Assembly: GCA_902547755.1 (NCBI GenBank)
Contig: CACCPA010000007.1
Coordinates: 48,958 to 112,957 of the forward strand
Source: Halieaceae bacterium
GTDB lineage: Bacteria; Pseudomonadota; Gammaproteobacteria; Pseudomonadales; Halieaceae
Length of the DNA: 64,000 nucleotides
Direction of reading: 5' to 3'
A program made the position numbers and the translations under genes. This document shows, in pieces, positions 14,447 to 23,817 of the stretch. How positions within the stretch are numbered: the first letter of the stretch is position 1; each line of letters begins with the position of its first letter. The notes beneath the pieces were generated by a model that was not told the origin of the DNA, did no database searches, and worked only from the letters and a program-made list of their open reading frames with translations.

Positions 14447-15574
14447 TTATGGCGGCAGATTTGTCTTCAGGTACGCAGACATTTCAGATAGGCCTGCCTC
14501 GAGAATTTCTCGTTCATTGGCGTAGCCAATTCGCACATAACCCTCCATGTCGAAGGCATCCCCCGGTGTGAGCATAACCCCCGTCTTTTCGAGGAGGTCG
14601 ATACAGAATTCTCTGCAGCTCATGGGAATGTCGAGTTTCAACATTGCGGTGGTACCGGCGCGCGGTTTGACCCAGTCAACTCGTGGCTCGTTTTTAATCC
14701 AGTTATCCAAAATCGCAAGATTTTCTCGCGTTATTGCCTGGCTTCGTGCCAGTACTTTGTCAGCATTCTCAAGCGCCATGGCCGCAAAGTGGTCGTTAAT
14801 CATGCCAACGGAAATAGTGTCGTAATCACGATGAATCATGATCTTATCGGTCAGCTCTTTTGGCGCTAGAACCCATCCGACACGAAGACCGGCGAGGGAG
14901 AATACTTTCGACATACCCGCTGTACTGATGCCTTTATGGTAGATGTCGACAATGGAAGGGACCATCCCGTCTCCGACTTGGCCGGTCCCTCGATAGACCT
15001 CGTCACAGAGTAGATAAGCCCCGACCGAGTCGGCAATCTCAGCGATAGACTCCAGCATGGGGCGTTCTATGAGAGCGCCCGTTGGGTTGTTCGGATTAGT
15101 GAACGCGATGAGCTTCGTTTCGGGCCTTACCATCGCCCGCAGACGGTCAAGGTCAGGCAGGAAGCCGTCGCTTGCCTCTAGACTCAGTGTGGTGACATCG
15201 GCTTCGATGCTGCGCGGGATAGAGTAGTGTTGCTGATATGTCGGGATGATCGATACAACATGGTCGCCGCGCTCTACCAACCCTTTGTGCACGAGCATAT
15301 TGGCCGCTATCGTGCCATGGGTAATGGTGATGTCAGCAATTGACGTATTGGCGTAGAGCTTGGAAATGGCAGTTCTCAGGCGGTCAGACCCTTCGATATC
15401 ACCGTAGGTGAGTTTCATCGACAGGAGCTCGGATAGGTCCCCGTCGTCACGCCCTGATAGTGCGAGTAGTTCCTCAATCGTAATACTGGCGACGCAGGTC
15501 TCGGCAAGATTGTAGGTGCAGCGTGTCTCCCACTCGTTCATCCAGATTTCGACTTTGAATGGCTCGATGAACAT
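14447..15574 (-). CDS. PLP-dependent class I/II aminotransferase
   Basis: A 375-residue fold-type I PLP enzyme. Visible are the cofactor-binding AFTNPNNPTGALIE segment, LCDEVYRG (Asp near the PLP nitrogen), the Schiff-base Lys in GMSKVFSLAGLRVGW, and a C-terminal Arg region (YVRIGYANEREIL). GGGAG about 5 bases before ATG 15574 supports the start. The N-terminus (IEPFKVEIWMNEWE) resembles a subgroup of aminotransferases of unknown substrate. It runs opposite to the galactoside operon and has no obvious pathway partner. Confidence 0.9.
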   Translation of the reverse strand: MFIEPFKVEIWMNEWETRCTYNLAETCVASITIEELLALSGRDDGDLSELLSMKLTYGDIEGSDRLRTAISKLYANTSIADITITHGTIAANMLVHKGLVERGDHVVSIIPTYQQHYSIPRSIEADVTTLSLEASDGFLPDLDRLRAMVRPETKLIAFTNPNNPTGALIERPMLESIAEIADSVGAYLLCDEVYRGTGQVGDGMVPSIVDIYHKGISTAGMSKVFSLAGLRVGWVLAPKELTDKIMIHRDYDTISVGMINDHFAAMALENADKVLARSQAITRENLAILDNWIKNEPRVDWVKPRAGTTAMLKLDIPMSCREFCIDLLEKTGVMLTPGDAFDMEGYVRIGYANEREILEAGLSEMSAYLKTNLPP

Positions 15575-15689
15575 GACGACTCCCGCAGTAAAAATCCAAA
15601 AGATTCCGGCCCAGCATGGCGGCTAGGCTTAAATTTACAACAGGGTATCTAACTTGTGGGGGGCAATCCCAGAGAGGATCGTTTTTCTA

Positions 15690-15857
15690 TTAGTAATGGG
15701 GGGAGCTATTCCATACCCGAAGGCTCTGGGCGTCCGCCCATTGGCTAAGCGTCGCCATTAGCGCTTCATAGAACATAACGTTTGCGAGTAGGAAACAGCC
15801 GACGCCGACAGTAACGGCGCACGCGGTGACAACTCTGCCCAGGATGTGTGATTCCAT
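15690..15857 (-). CDS. possible small single-helix membrane protein (55 aa)
   Basis: A short reverse-strand ORF starting at ATG 15857, with AGGCG about 6 bases upstream. One strongly hydrophobic helix runs from residue 8 to about 29 (RVVTACAVTVGVGCFLLANV), followed by a polar tail (FYEALMATLSQWADAQ) and a TAA stop. It lies alone in the 421-bp gap between the aminotransferase and the thiolase. The amino-acid pattern looks protein-like, but there is no family match and it could be a chance frame. Confidence 0.35.
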   Translation of the reverse strand: MESHILGRVVTACAVTVGVGCFLLANVMFYEALMATLSQWADAQSLRVWNSSPHY

Positions 15858-15964
15858 AATTTCGCCTAATTATTCTTATGGCATACCGTTATTGAACCCT
15901 AGTCAGGGATCATGCGCAAATATTTCCAAGAGATTGCCGACGGAACAACATTGCATCAGTTTGA

Positions 15965-15985
15965 AGCGCCACCAAAGGTGGCGCT
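15965..15985 (-). terminator. hairpin just downstream of thiolase stop
   Basis: A perfect 9-bp stem (AGCGCCACC with GGTGGCGCT) encloses a 3-base loop about 11 bases past the thiolase stop codon. On the transcribed strand no T-run follows, so this may be a transcript 3'-end stabiliser or a weak terminator. Confidence 0.5.
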
Positions 15986-15995
15986 GTTGGGGTAT

Positions 15996-17171
15996 TTAGA
16001 GCGCTTCAACAATGGTTACATTAGCGATGCCGCCACCTTCACACATCGTCTGTAGGCCCCATTTTTTGCCTCGGGCATGCAGGGCATGCACGAGCGTAGT
16101 CATAAGTTTTGTACCAGTAGCACCCAGTGGGTGGCCCAATGCGATGGCACCACCATTGACGTTGAGCTTATCTGGGTCCGCACCTGTGTGCTCAAGCCAT
16201 GCCATTGGTATCGGTGCGAAGGCTTCGTTCACTTCGTAGAGGTCAATATCATTGATGCTCATGCCAGCGCGTTTCAGTGCTCGATCGGTCGCAAAGAGGG
16301 GTTCCTCAAGCATGATCACAGGATCGCCCGCCGTTACAGTGAGGTTGTGAATGCGCGCCAAGGGTGTGAGGTTGTGATCTTTGAGTGCCTGTTCCGAGAC
16401 GATCATGACAGCAGAGCTACCATCACAAATCTGACTGGCGTTGGCGGCTGTGAGCGCACCGTCGTCCATCAGGATTTTCAGCTGCGCCACGGCTTCCATA
16501 CTGGCGTCGTCACGAATGCCCTCGTCGTGCTGATGCAATGCGGCACCGCCATCGGCGGTTCGGCCCATGATGGCCACAATTTCCTTATCAAACGCGCCGG
16601 TGTTACGCGCATCTCGGCCGCGGTGGTGACTTCTTACCGAGTAGGCGTCCAGCGCCTCCTTCGTATGGCCGTATTTTTTGGCAATCATCTCTGCGCCGAC
16701 GAACTGGCTGAAGTGGCGAATACCGTACTGGTCTTTCACCGATTGCGGTGTGGGGTCCGTGGGCACGTCGAACACCTTACCTGCGCGTGCATTGATGCCC
16801 ATGGGGCAGCGCGACATGCTCTCGATGCCTGCTGCGATCACCAGATCCTGCGTGCCGGACATGATGGCTTGGGCGGCAAACTGAATACTTTGCTGAGAAG
16901 AACCGCACTGTCGATCAATGGTCACTGCAGGCACGCTTTGCGGGAGGTTGGAGGCCAGGACCGCTGTACGACCAATTTGATTGGATTGCTCGCCTGCTTG
17001 CGATACGCAACCGACGATCACGTCTTCAATGGCGCTTGGGTCTACCCTGCTGTTCTCAATAATGGCGTTGAGTGTTTGAGCACCTAAGTCTCCCGGATGC
17101 CAATCTGCGAGTGCGCCACCTTTGCGACCACCTGCGGTTCGCTTGGCAGCTACGATATATGCTTCAGCCAT
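15996..17171 (-). CDS. acetyl-CoA C-acetyltransferase (thiolase II type)
   Basis: A 391-residue thiolase. The active-site Cys is in VTIDRQCGSSQQSIQFAA (near residue 89), the His in GGAIALGHPLGATG and the second Cys in CEGGGIANVTIVE at the C-terminus. Together these form the classic Cys-His-Cys set. It catalyses acyl-CoA + acetyl-CoA exchange, either in beta-oxidation or in acetoacetyl-CoA formation. AAGGTG about 7 bases before ATG 17171 supports the start. It stands alone, without an adjoining FadB-like partner, so the direction and substrate length are open. Confidence 0.94.
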   Translation of the reverse strand: MAEAYIVAAKRTAGGRKGGALADWHPGDLGAQTLNAIIENSRVDPSAIEDVIVGCVSQAGEQSNQIGRTAVLASNLPQSVPAVTIDRQCGSSQQSIQFAAQAIMSGTQDLVIAAGIESMSRCPMGINARAGKVFDVPTDPTPQSVKDQYGIRHFSQFVGAEMIAKKYGHTKEALDAYSVRSHHRGRDARNTGAFDKEIVAIMGRTADGGAALHQHDEGIRDDASMEAVAQLKILMDDGALTAANASQICDGSSAVMIVSEQALKDHNLTPLARIHNLTVTAGDPVIMLEEPLFATDRALKRAGMSINDIDLYEVNEAFAPIPMAWLEHTGADPDKLNVNGGAIALGHPLGATGTKLMTTLVHALHARGKKWGLQTMCEGGGIANVTIVEAL

Positions 17172-17350
17172 CTGCTTTCACCTTATTGTTCTCTTGATTA
17201 CGTTAAGCTGATGAGCGGAATGAGTCCCACCAACTTCATCAATTTCGACGGTAACACAAAGCTTGCTTATTTGACGTAGGTTGCGCGTTTCGACCGTGTT
17301 AATGTCGACGCGATGTTCGCTGGGGCGAGATCGGGTGACTAGACTGAAAA

Positions 17351-18214
17351 ATGACGAGCAGCTCTCGAGCTGAGGCATCAATGAAACCGACTATTAGTCT
17401 TCCCACAGCTGCTATTGACCAGGCGCAGCGATTGATCTTTGAAACTTTCCAAGATCAGGATCTAGCGTGGGAGCTGGGTGTCTTTTATCTCAAGGTGCCC
17501 GATTGGCTGGACCTCGAGGAAGCACGTCGTTTCGGTCGAAGCATTTTTGACTATGAGAGCCCTTACCGGAACGTCCCTAAGTACGGTGAGCTAGAGGGCT
17601 TTATCGCGCTCGAGAATAACCAGCAGACTAAGCTGGCTTTGCGGCGCCATCGTTGGGATGACCACTATCCTGAAGAGATCGCGCAGTTTGGCCGTCAGCT
17701 CGATGATATCGGTAGGGCAGTGATTCGGGAGGTGTTTCGACTGTCAGGTATTCCTGAAGAGCTCTGGACTGACGCCTCAGGTGGGTATGCCTCGGGTAAG
17801 GGCACCGCGTTCTTGAACTTCGTTCACTATGATACGTCGCAGCCCGATTTAGGCTTGCGCCCACATACTGACTACGGATTTGTAACCATTCTTGATGCGA
17901 CCTCGCCTGGCTTGCAAATTGAGCTTGATGGTGAATTCCGCGATGTGCCGGTGCTCGATGGTTACCTTCTCATTAACTTTGGTGAAGCACTGAACTTCAT
18001 TACTCAACACTCGAATCGGTCGGTTGCGGCCATTGTTCACCGAGTCACCAGTCAGGCCGCATCGAATCCGGTGCGCCATGGCATCGTTTATTTTGCGAAC
18101 CCTGACCTTGACGGTGCATTGAAGCAATTTACTGCTGCGGGGCAAGAGGTGGGCAGCTCATCAGTAGCCGATCTCTTCGAAAAGTTGGAAAAAGATCTCA
18201 CAACATATGAGTAG
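17351..18214 (+). CDS. 2-oxoglutarate/Fe(II)-dependent dioxygenase (IPNS/DIOX family)
   Basis: A 287-residue soluble protein of the isopenicillin N synthase-like 2OG-Fe(II) oxygenase family. The HxD iron motif is in LRPHTDYGFVTILDATSPG, the distal His in AAIVHRVTSQ, and the 2OG-binding Arg follows in NPVRHGIVYFANP. LQIELDGEFRDVPVLDGYLLINFGE is the conserved double-stranded helix strand pair. An alternative ATG at 17381 would remove ten residues and is also possible. It is transcribed away from the thiolase. The substrate is unknown; members act on amino acids, antibiotic precursors and small metabolites. Confidence 0.88.
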   Translation: MTSSSRAEASMKPTISLPTAAIDQAQRLIFETFQDQDLAWELGVFYLKVPDWLDLEEARRFGRSIFDYESPYRNVPKYGELEGFIALENNQQTKLALRRHRWDDHYPEEIAQFGRQLDDIGRAVIREVFRLSGIPEELWTDASGGYASGKGTAFLNFVHYDTSQPDLGLRPHTDYGFVTILDATSPGLQIELDGEFRDVPVLDGYLLINFGEALNFITQHSNRSVAAIVHRVTSQAASNPVRHGIVYFANPDLDGALKQFTAAGQEVGSSSVADLFEKLEKDLTTYE

Positions 18215-18348
18215 TGTCGCAGGGTCTATAGACCATTAATCTTAATTTATAAGCCGATTACCTAGTCGCATTTTGTTGCCAGCTCGCCGCCTTGGGCAGT
18301 GTATACTTCACTTTCCAAGTTTTTCTGAGCAACATCGCGCACGCTAGC

Positions 18349-20406
18349 ATGTACCTTCGACGTCCATCCGTATTTCTCGGCTTGTTACTGCTGACCACTA
18401 GCGTGTCTTTGGTTGACGCCAGTACCACTAAAGAGAATGCGATTAGGCAGACCTATTACCCCGAAGATTTCTCGCAGTTTGTTCCACGATCTGCACTCGA
18501 CCTGGTTAAGCAAGTACCCGGATTTAATATTGACGAGGGCGGCGGCGATCGAGGTTTTGGTCAGGCCGACACCAACGTCCTCATCAATGGACATCGAGTA
18601 TCTGGAAAGTCCAATGGCCCTGCCGAGGCGCTAGAACGACTCTCGGTCGACAGCGTCATTCGACTCGAGGTGGTCGATGGCGCGAGTCTCGATATTGGCG
18701 GTATTTCAGGTCAGGTCGTCAATGTCATTACGGCGGCTGAGAAGAAGACCGCAGGCTTATTTCGCTATACGCCTCGATTCCGCCCCACAGGGGCAAATTC
18801 GGAGGAGCGTCTCCGTGAGTTCACTGTTGCCATGACAGGCGGTGACGATGATTCTGAATGGACCGTGCAGGTTGCTAACGAGCAACGCATTTTTAGTGAC
18901 GCCGGAGACGAAGTTGTTCGAAATTCTGTAGGTGAGGTTACCGACACACGGTCTGAAAGAGCACTCAACGAATTCGACCGTCCGTCGATTTCGGGCTCAT
19001 ACTCGCATGCTACTGAGAGCGGTAATACCTTCAACCTCGTGGCCGAGCTGAATGGCAATTACTCGGACAGAGGAGAGACCTCTGAGCGACTTCTGGGTGA
19101 GCCCGACGAGAATAGACGCGTCCTTAGTTCGGCCGAGGATGAACACAACTACGAGATCGGAGTTGATTACGAATTCGACCTCGGTGCGGGACGCCTAAAG
19201 CTCATAGGACTTCATCGGTTTGAGTCCAGCCCAACGATTGATCGCACTGCCACGACATTCGTAAATGGCTTGGTCGAGGGCACGGCGTTCACGCGCCAAG
19301 CTGATGAGGCCGAGTCCATTATCAGGACCGAGTTCTCTTTCCCTGCTTGGGAAAGTCAGTGGCGATGGTCATTAGAGGCTGCGGAGAACTACCTCGATCT
19401 CGATTCTCAGCTCGACAGGCTCAGCGCCGACGGTGTTTTTGTTCCTGTTGATCTCCCTGACGCAAAGGCCCGTGTCGAGGAGACGCGCACCGAGTCAACC
19501 CTTAATGTCAGCAAGCGACTGAACGAGCAGTTGACCCTCCAGGCAACAGTCGGTGCTGAGTACTCAGAAATCAGCCAGACCGGCAGCTCCAACGTCACAC
19601 GCGACTTTGTCCGTCCGAAAGGCTTTCTAGCGCTTAACTACAAACCCACGGAAGACCTGTTTCTCTCAGCAAAGCTTGAGCGAGTAGTGGGGCAGCTGCG
19701 ATTTTTTGATTTTATTGCGTCGGTGGATGTGAATCAGGAGCGAGAAGACGTTACCAACGTCAATTTGGTTCCACCGCAGTCCTGGGACTTTACCCTCGAA
19801 GCCCAGCGGTCATTGGGTAAGTCGGGAAACCTGACCTTGAGCTTGTTCTATGAGGATGTAGAAGACATTGTTGACCGGATTCCTATCGAGGGAGGTGGTC
19901 AAGCGCCCGGGAATATCGACAGCGCCTCTGCCTATGGTGGCTTTTTCGACGCGACATTACTCAGTGATGAATTCCTTTGGAGAGGGGGGCGTGCGGATCT
20001 CTCGCTCGGTTACATGACCTCTGAAGTGAAGGACCCCATACTAGGCAACACGCGAAAAATTAGTGGAGACTTTTACAAGTCCTATGAGCTGAGCCTCCGG
20101 CAGGATTTCAACGATACGCCCTGGGCGATTGGCGCTGTTATTGACTACGGGGAGCAGGCGCCCAGCGTCCGAATCGATGAAGTCAGTTTCGACAACAAAA
20201 GCCGCGGAACGCTTTACTTCTTCGTTGAGCACAAGGACGTGATGGGGCTGACCGTCAAGGCCTTCGCCTGGAATTTGCTCGGTGCTGAAAACCGCTTCCG
20301 GCGAACGGTTTACAGCGACCGACTGGCCGATGAAGTCCTGTTTTCAGAGCGTCGGAGCCGTAACTTTGGCTACTCCTATACCTTCGTTATTGAGGGTGCT
20401 TTTTAG
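18349..20406 (+). CDS. TonB-dependent outer-membrane receptor
   Basis: A 685-residue outer-membrane receptor. From ATG 18349 there is a signal peptide (MYLRRPSVFLGLLLLTTSVSLVDA), whereas the longer TTG start at 18292 buries it. The plug domain includes SALDLVKQVPGFNIDEGGG, TNVLINGHRVSGKS and VIRLEVVDGASLDIGGISGQVVNVIT. The beta-barrel fills the remainder and ends in an aromatic residue (IEGAF), as needed for outer-membrane insertion. It imports an unknown large ligand using TonB energy. No substrate-specific partner sits next to it; the neighbours are a small membrane protein and GSTs. Confidence 0.9.
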   Translation: MYLRRPSVFLGLLLLTTSVSLVDASTTKENAIRQTYYPEDFSQFVPRSALDLVKQVPGFNIDEGGGDRGFGQADTNVLINGHRVSGKSNGPAEALERLSVDSVIRLEVVDGASLDIGGISGQVVNVITAAEKKTAGLFRYTPRFRPTGANSEERLREFTVAMTGGDDDSEWTVQVANEQRIFSDAGDEVVRNSVGEVTDTRSERALNEFDRPSISGSYSHATESGNTFNLVAELNGNYSDRGETSERLLGEPDENRRVLSSAEDEHNYEIGVDYEFDLGAGRLKLIGLHRFESSPTIDRTATTFVNGLVEGTAFTRQADEAESIIRTEFSFPAWESQWRWSLEAAENYLDLDSQLDRLSADGVFVPVDLPDAKARVEETRTESTLNVSKRLNEQLTLQATVGAEYSEISQTGSSNVTRDFVRPKGFLALNYKPTEDLFLSAKLERVVGQLRFFDFIASVDVNQEREDVTNVNLVPPQSWDFTLEAQRSLGKSGNLTLSLFYEDVEDIVDRIPIEGGGQAPGNIDSASAYGGFFDATLLSDEFLWRGGRADLSLGYMTSEVKDPILGNTRKISGDFYKSYELSLRQDFNDTPWAIGAVIDYGEQAPSVRIDEVSFDNKSRGTLYFFVEHKDVMGLTVKAFAWNLLGAENRFRRTVYSDRLADEVLFSERRSRNFGYSYTFVIEGAF

Positions 20407-20587
20407 CAGCTACTGCTCAATAGGTACTGCTTCGCGGTCATCAGCTAAGATCTTGTGACTCGTTATCGCCGCCAAACTGGGCACCTGGATGACTACCTTC
20501 GTCGCGCCAAAATGGATGGATTAAGTAACGGTTGGTAGATATCAGAGCGGATGTTAGAGAAGGCCGCAATTGCTTAGTGCAGATGGT

Positions 20588-20863
20588 TTAGACATCCCAA
20601 GGACGCGTGATCATCTGCTGTGTTATTAGGTAGGAGGCAGCTATCGCCAGCGGATAGCTCCACAGCGCAGCCATGATGACAATCCCACCATTACCCAACC
20701 AGATCGCCGGATAGACGAAAAGGTAGGGCAAGGCCTCCATCCATTCACCTGAGGCTAGATGACTCAGTAGGGAAATCAAGATGCCTATATGAACGAGTGC
20801 AACGGCGATGAATGCTAAGTAGAACAGGGCCTTAAATAGCCTGCACCCGAGGGTATTGTGCAT
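20588..20863 (-). CDS. small membrane protein (91 aa), unknown function
   Basis: A 91-residue ORF with three hydrophobic stretches: about 8-33 (RLFKALFYLAFIAVALVHIG), about 44-56 (LPYLFVYPAIWLG) and about 58-80 (GGIVIMAALWSYPLAIAASY). The stop lies in a short gap after the receptor gene. The start lies 14 bp downstream of the YghU-like GST stop on the same strand, so the two are probably one transcript. No family is recognised. Confidence 0.6.
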   Translation of the reverse strand: MHNTLGCRLFKALFYLAFIAVALVHIGILISLLSHLASGEWMEALPYLFVYPAIWLGNGGIVIMAALWSYPLAIAASYLITQQMITRPWDV

Positions 20864-20877
20864 TAATTTGCTACCCG

Positions 20878-21759
20878 TTAGCCTTCTGCAGGCGGATCCG
20901 GATCCAGCTTGTCCTGAGTGCGCAACTCGAAATCACTGGCGTCATGTCGCTCGAGTAGCTGCGAAGATTTAGCGCCGTAAGGGCGGTTGACCATCCGACC
21001 CCGTTTCACGGCGGGCCTTTGAGATATCTCATCCGTATACCGCTTTAGATTGGTGTAGGTGTGTGCTTCAAGGAACTCGGCGGCGTTATACGCTTTTCCT
21101 TCAATCACTGACCCATACCAAGGGTAGATGGCTATATCGGCAATGGTGTACTCATCACCGCAGATGTATCGGTTGTCTGCTAACCGCTTATCCAGCAGAT
21201 CGAGCTGGCGCTTCACTTCCATGGCGTAGCGATCAATGGCGTATTTGATCTTTACCGGTGCATAGGCATAGAAATGACCAAACCCACCGCCTAACATCGG
21301 TGTCGCGCCCATCTGCCAGAACAACCAGTTCAGGCATTCGGTTCTTCCCGCATGATCCTTTGGGATGAATTCCCCAAACTTGTCCGCGAGGTAAAGGAGA
21401 ATCGAACCCGACTCAAACACCCGCAGAGGCGTCTCCTCACTGTGATCCATAAGCGCTGGAATCTTCGAATTAGGGTTGGCCGCAACGAAGCCGCTGCCGA
21501 ATTGCGAGCCGTCGCCAATATTGATCAGCCAGGCGTCGTACTCAGCACTGCTGTGTCCCAGCGCCAATAGCTCTTCCAGCATGATGGTGACTTTCACGCC
21601 ATTGGGTGTCCCCAAGGAATAAAGCTGTAGCGGGTGCTTACCAATGGGCAGCTCTTTCTCTTGCTGAGCACCGGCGGTGGGGCGGTTGATGTTCGCAAAG
21701 GCCTGGTTGCTGTTTTGTTTCCACTCCCAGACCTTGGGGGGCTCGTAGGTATCGCTCAT
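20878..21759 (-). CDS. yghU: glutathione S-transferase, YghU type
   Basis: A 293-residue GST with the long N-terminal extension typical of YghU (disulfide-bond oxidoreductase/GST). The extension holds WEWKQNSNQAFANINRPTAG and IGKHPLQLYSLGTPNGVKVT. The thioredoxin-like domain includes NPNSKIPALMDH and the ES motif in RVFESGSILLYL. The helical domain ends with TYTNLKRYTDEISQRPAVKRG. The ATG at 21759 has AGGGAAA about 6 bases upstream and matches the family start. An upstream frame start at 21831 would add an unrelated peptide. The role is glutathione-dependent reduction or detoxification in the cytoplasm. Confidence 0.93.
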   Translation of the reverse strand: MSDTYEPPKVWEWKQNSNQAFANINRPTAGAQQEKELPIGKHPLQLYSLGTPNGVKVTIMLEELLALGHSSAEYDAWLINIGDGSQFGSGFVAANPNSKIPALMDHSEETPLRVFESGSILLYLADKFGEFIPKDHAGRTECLNWLFWQMGATPMLGGGFGHFYAYAPVKIKYAIDRYAMEVKRQLDLLDKRLADNRYICGDEYTIADIAIYPWYGSVIEGKAYNAAEFLEAHTYTNLKRYTDEISQRPAVKRGRMVNRPYGAKSSQLLERHDASDFELRTQDKLDPDPPAEG

Positions 21760-21940
21760 GGGATTTCCCTTATTGTCGATTGGCGCGTCTGGTCTCAGTG
21801 TAGCGACTCCATAGCATTTCAGCGAATTCACTGGCCGAAACCGGTGGCCCTAAATTTGAGCCTAAGTGGTGCGTCGCACATTCGCTTGGTGGGGGCCACA
21901 GGTATGACAGGCGTTCTATCTTCGTGTTACTACTGTGGCC

Positions 21941-22336
21941 ATGAATACCTTCATTCAGGCGTCGATAGCGGGCTTCACACGTTGCTTTGATTTCAGCGGC
22001 CGATCATCTCGATCTGAGTTCTGGTACTTCATGCTTCTGTTCATACTCGTGTACATGGTGGTCGCGGTCATTGATCAATTTCTCGTTACTGCAACAGTGG
22101 ATATCCGGGAGCTACCGCTAGGGCACTACGTACCCATGGGTATGGTCGACCCGAATGTGGGTGTACTAGTCCTCCTCTATCGCCCCGTTATGGCTATACC
22201 CACCATTGCAGTCACGGTAAGGCGATTGCATGACGTCGGTAAATCCGGCTGGTGGTGCCTTCTATGGGTGCTGCCATTACCGGTTGTTGGTTTGCTCTAT
22301 CTCGTCCCGCTGCTGTGCAGGCCATCCAGTGACTAG
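21941..22336 (+). CDS. DUF805 family membrane protein
   Basis: A 131-residue membrane protein with the DUF805 pattern. The amphipathic start contains GFTRCFDFSGRSSRSEFWYF, then hydrophobic helices follow. The conserved RRLHDVGKSGWWCLLWVLPL segment appears before a final helix. The ATG at 21941 is preferred over GTG at 21935. It is divergent from the YghU-like GST and is followed after 36 bp by another GST gene. DUF805 proteins such as YhaH/YhaI are inner-membrane proteins without an established biochemical role. Confidence 0.85.
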   Translation: MNTFIQASIAGFTRCFDFSGRSSRSEFWYFMLLFILVYMVVAVIDQFLVTATVDIRELPLGHYVPMGMVDPNVGVLVLLYRPVMAIPTIAVTVRRLHDVGKSGWWCLLWVLPLPVVGLLYLVPLLCRPSSD

Positions 22337-22372
22337 TGTCGCCAACAGGCAAGCAAGTAGAGGAGGTTTTTA

Positions 22373-23323
22373 GTGCGGCTGAGGCCCGTCTATGTGACCG
22401 ACCCGAATCTGGTTGACGAGCCGTTGATCGATGTGCCCAATCAGTGGGCGCCGCAACAAGGTATTCATCTCTACCACTTCCCGCTGTCCCTCGACTCCCA
22501 AAAGGTCCGTCAGGGTCTCGAGGAGTTGGGGGTTCAATGGCAGTCGCACCCCATCTTGTTATCCGCCCACCAGCAGTTCTCACCGGGCTATGTGCGAGTT
22601 AATTCTCGATGTGTGGTGCCGACACTGGTCATCGATGGCAAAGTCACCACGGATACGATCAACATTCTCGACCTTCTCGCCACCCGTTTCGGCACTGCCA
22701 ATCAATGCTTTGAGGCCTCGGAGGAAGAAAAAGAGTTCGTAAATTACTGGGTCGATAAGGCTGCTGGGTTGTTTATTGAGGCACTGACGTACGGCCATGT
22801 TGAGGGGCTGAAGAAACCCTTTCCACTTGGGAGGGCCTCTGAGAGCGGGCGCTCCCACCAAGACAAAGTCGACCTCCTAACTAGATTGATCGACACCTAT
22901 AACAAAGACCCTAAGCTCAGGGGGGCCTATGAAAAAAAGCGGGCTGTAATTGAGGCTACAAAGGAGGCAATGGTTGCGCCGGGTCAGATGTCTGCCATTA
23001 TTGACGCTACGAGAATTGAACTCGAGGACCTAGCGCACCAATTAGGGTCAGGGCAGTTTGCCCATGGTGGATGGCTTGCGAGCGATGCCTTTAGTCTTGC
23101 CGATGTTCAATGGGGTGCGGTCTTGTATCGCTTGCAGTGGGTGGGGCTTCAACCCCTACTGTGGGAGGAAGACTCCATTATTTCGGCTTATGCCGAAAAG
23201 CTTTTTGCCAAAGCGTCATTCCAAACGGGGGTTGTTCAGTGGTCGAAAGTAGGTCGTAAGGTCATCCTGCCGACTATTCGCTACAAGTTGTTAAAGGCCT
23301 TTGGTCTCTCGCAAGACATCTGA
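22373..23323 (+). CDS. glutathione S-transferase family protein
   Basis: A 316-residue GST-like protein with a very good ribosome binding site (AGAGGAGG about 6 bases before GTG 22373). The thioredoxin-like N-terminal domain covers about residues 28-105 (GIHLYHFPLSLDSQKVRQGL, VNSRCVVPTLVIDGKV with the cis-Pro, TDTINILDLLA). An alpha-helical domain follows, with a long insertion (about 150-220) and LASDAFSLADVQWGAVLYRLQW near the end. It is larger than a typical 200-residue GST. It is likely co-transcribed with the DUF805 gene and the next membrane protein gene. The substrate is unknown. Confidence 0.85.
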   Translation: MRLRPVYVTDPNLVDEPLIDVPNQWAPQQGIHLYHFPLSLDSQKVRQGLEELGVQWQSHPILLSAHQQFSPGYVRVNSRCVVPTLVIDGKVTTDTINILDLLATRFGTANQCFEASEEEKEFVNYWVDKAAGLFIEALTYGHVEGLKKPFPLGRASESGRSHQDKVDLLTRLIDTYNKDPKLRGAYEKKRAVIEATKEAMVAPGQMSAIIDATRIELEDLAHQLGSGQFAHGGWLASDAFSLADVQWGAVLYRLQWVGLQPLLWEEDSIISAYAEKLFAKASFQTGVVQWSKVGRKVILPTIRYKLLKAFGLSQDI

Positions 23324-23356
23324 ACGGGATTTGTAAATAAACTGATTGGAAAAACC

Positions 23357-23791
23357 ATGGTTGGGGGCGAACAAAAAATAAATCAACTTGCCCATAAATG
23401 TCAGATGCCCTGGTGGCTCACCGTCATTATTGTCATCGAAACCTTGCCTATGTTTTTAGGGCCAATCTTCGCCTTGAATAACCCAGCCTTCTTGGGTGGC
23501 GCTGAAGCCACTGAGGTCAGTTTTGCCGCTTGGCTTTACACAGCGAGGAACTTCGCAGTGGGCAGCGCCTTTGTTGTCGCTTATCTCCTGAGAAGTGCGC
23601 CTATGCTGTTTATTTTGATACTCATTAGGTTGCTGACGGATCTTATCGATGGCCCCGCCTTCCTGATGTTAGGGCTGGCGAGTAATGAGGTAAGGCTGAT
23701 AGCAATATTTGTCATTGGGTACTACATACCGGCGCTTATAGCGATGCGCTTTTTGTGGAAGCAAATGACGAACTCGACGGCTACCGAATAG
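23357..23791 (+). CDS. four-helix membrane protein, unknown function
   Basis: A 144-residue protein with about four hydrophobic segments (WWLTVIIVIETLPMFLGPIF, NFAVGSAFVVAYLL, LFILILIRLLTDLIDGPAFL and LIAIFVIGYYIPALIAMRFL). It is 33 bp downstream of the GST gene on the same strand. It convergently abuts the ABC permease gene, with 26 bp between stops. I do not recognise a named domain. Confidence 0.7.
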   Translation: MVGGEQKINQLAHKCQMPWWLTVIIVIETLPMFLGPIFALNNPAFLGGAEATEVSFAAWLYTARNFAVGSAFVVAYLLRSAPMLFILILIRLLTDLIDGPAFLMLGLASNEVRLIAIFVIGYYIPALIAMRFLWKQMTNSTATE

Positions 23792-23817
23792 CCCGCCTAT
23801 TACCTGACATCAGCGTG

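Larger units (their letters stand above)
15575..15995. other. intergenic region between aminotransferase and thiolase
   Basis: Apart from the possible 55-residue ORF at 15690-15857 and the hairpin at 15965-15985, I see nothing coding here. It includes the aminotransferase promoter, downstream of which the reverse-strand transcript starts. Confidence 0.5.

Noticed and set aside
16077..17087. 336-residue open frame on the plus strand
   Set aside because: It lies antisense to the thiolase, whose motifs are complete. It has no recognisable domain and is a shadow frame.
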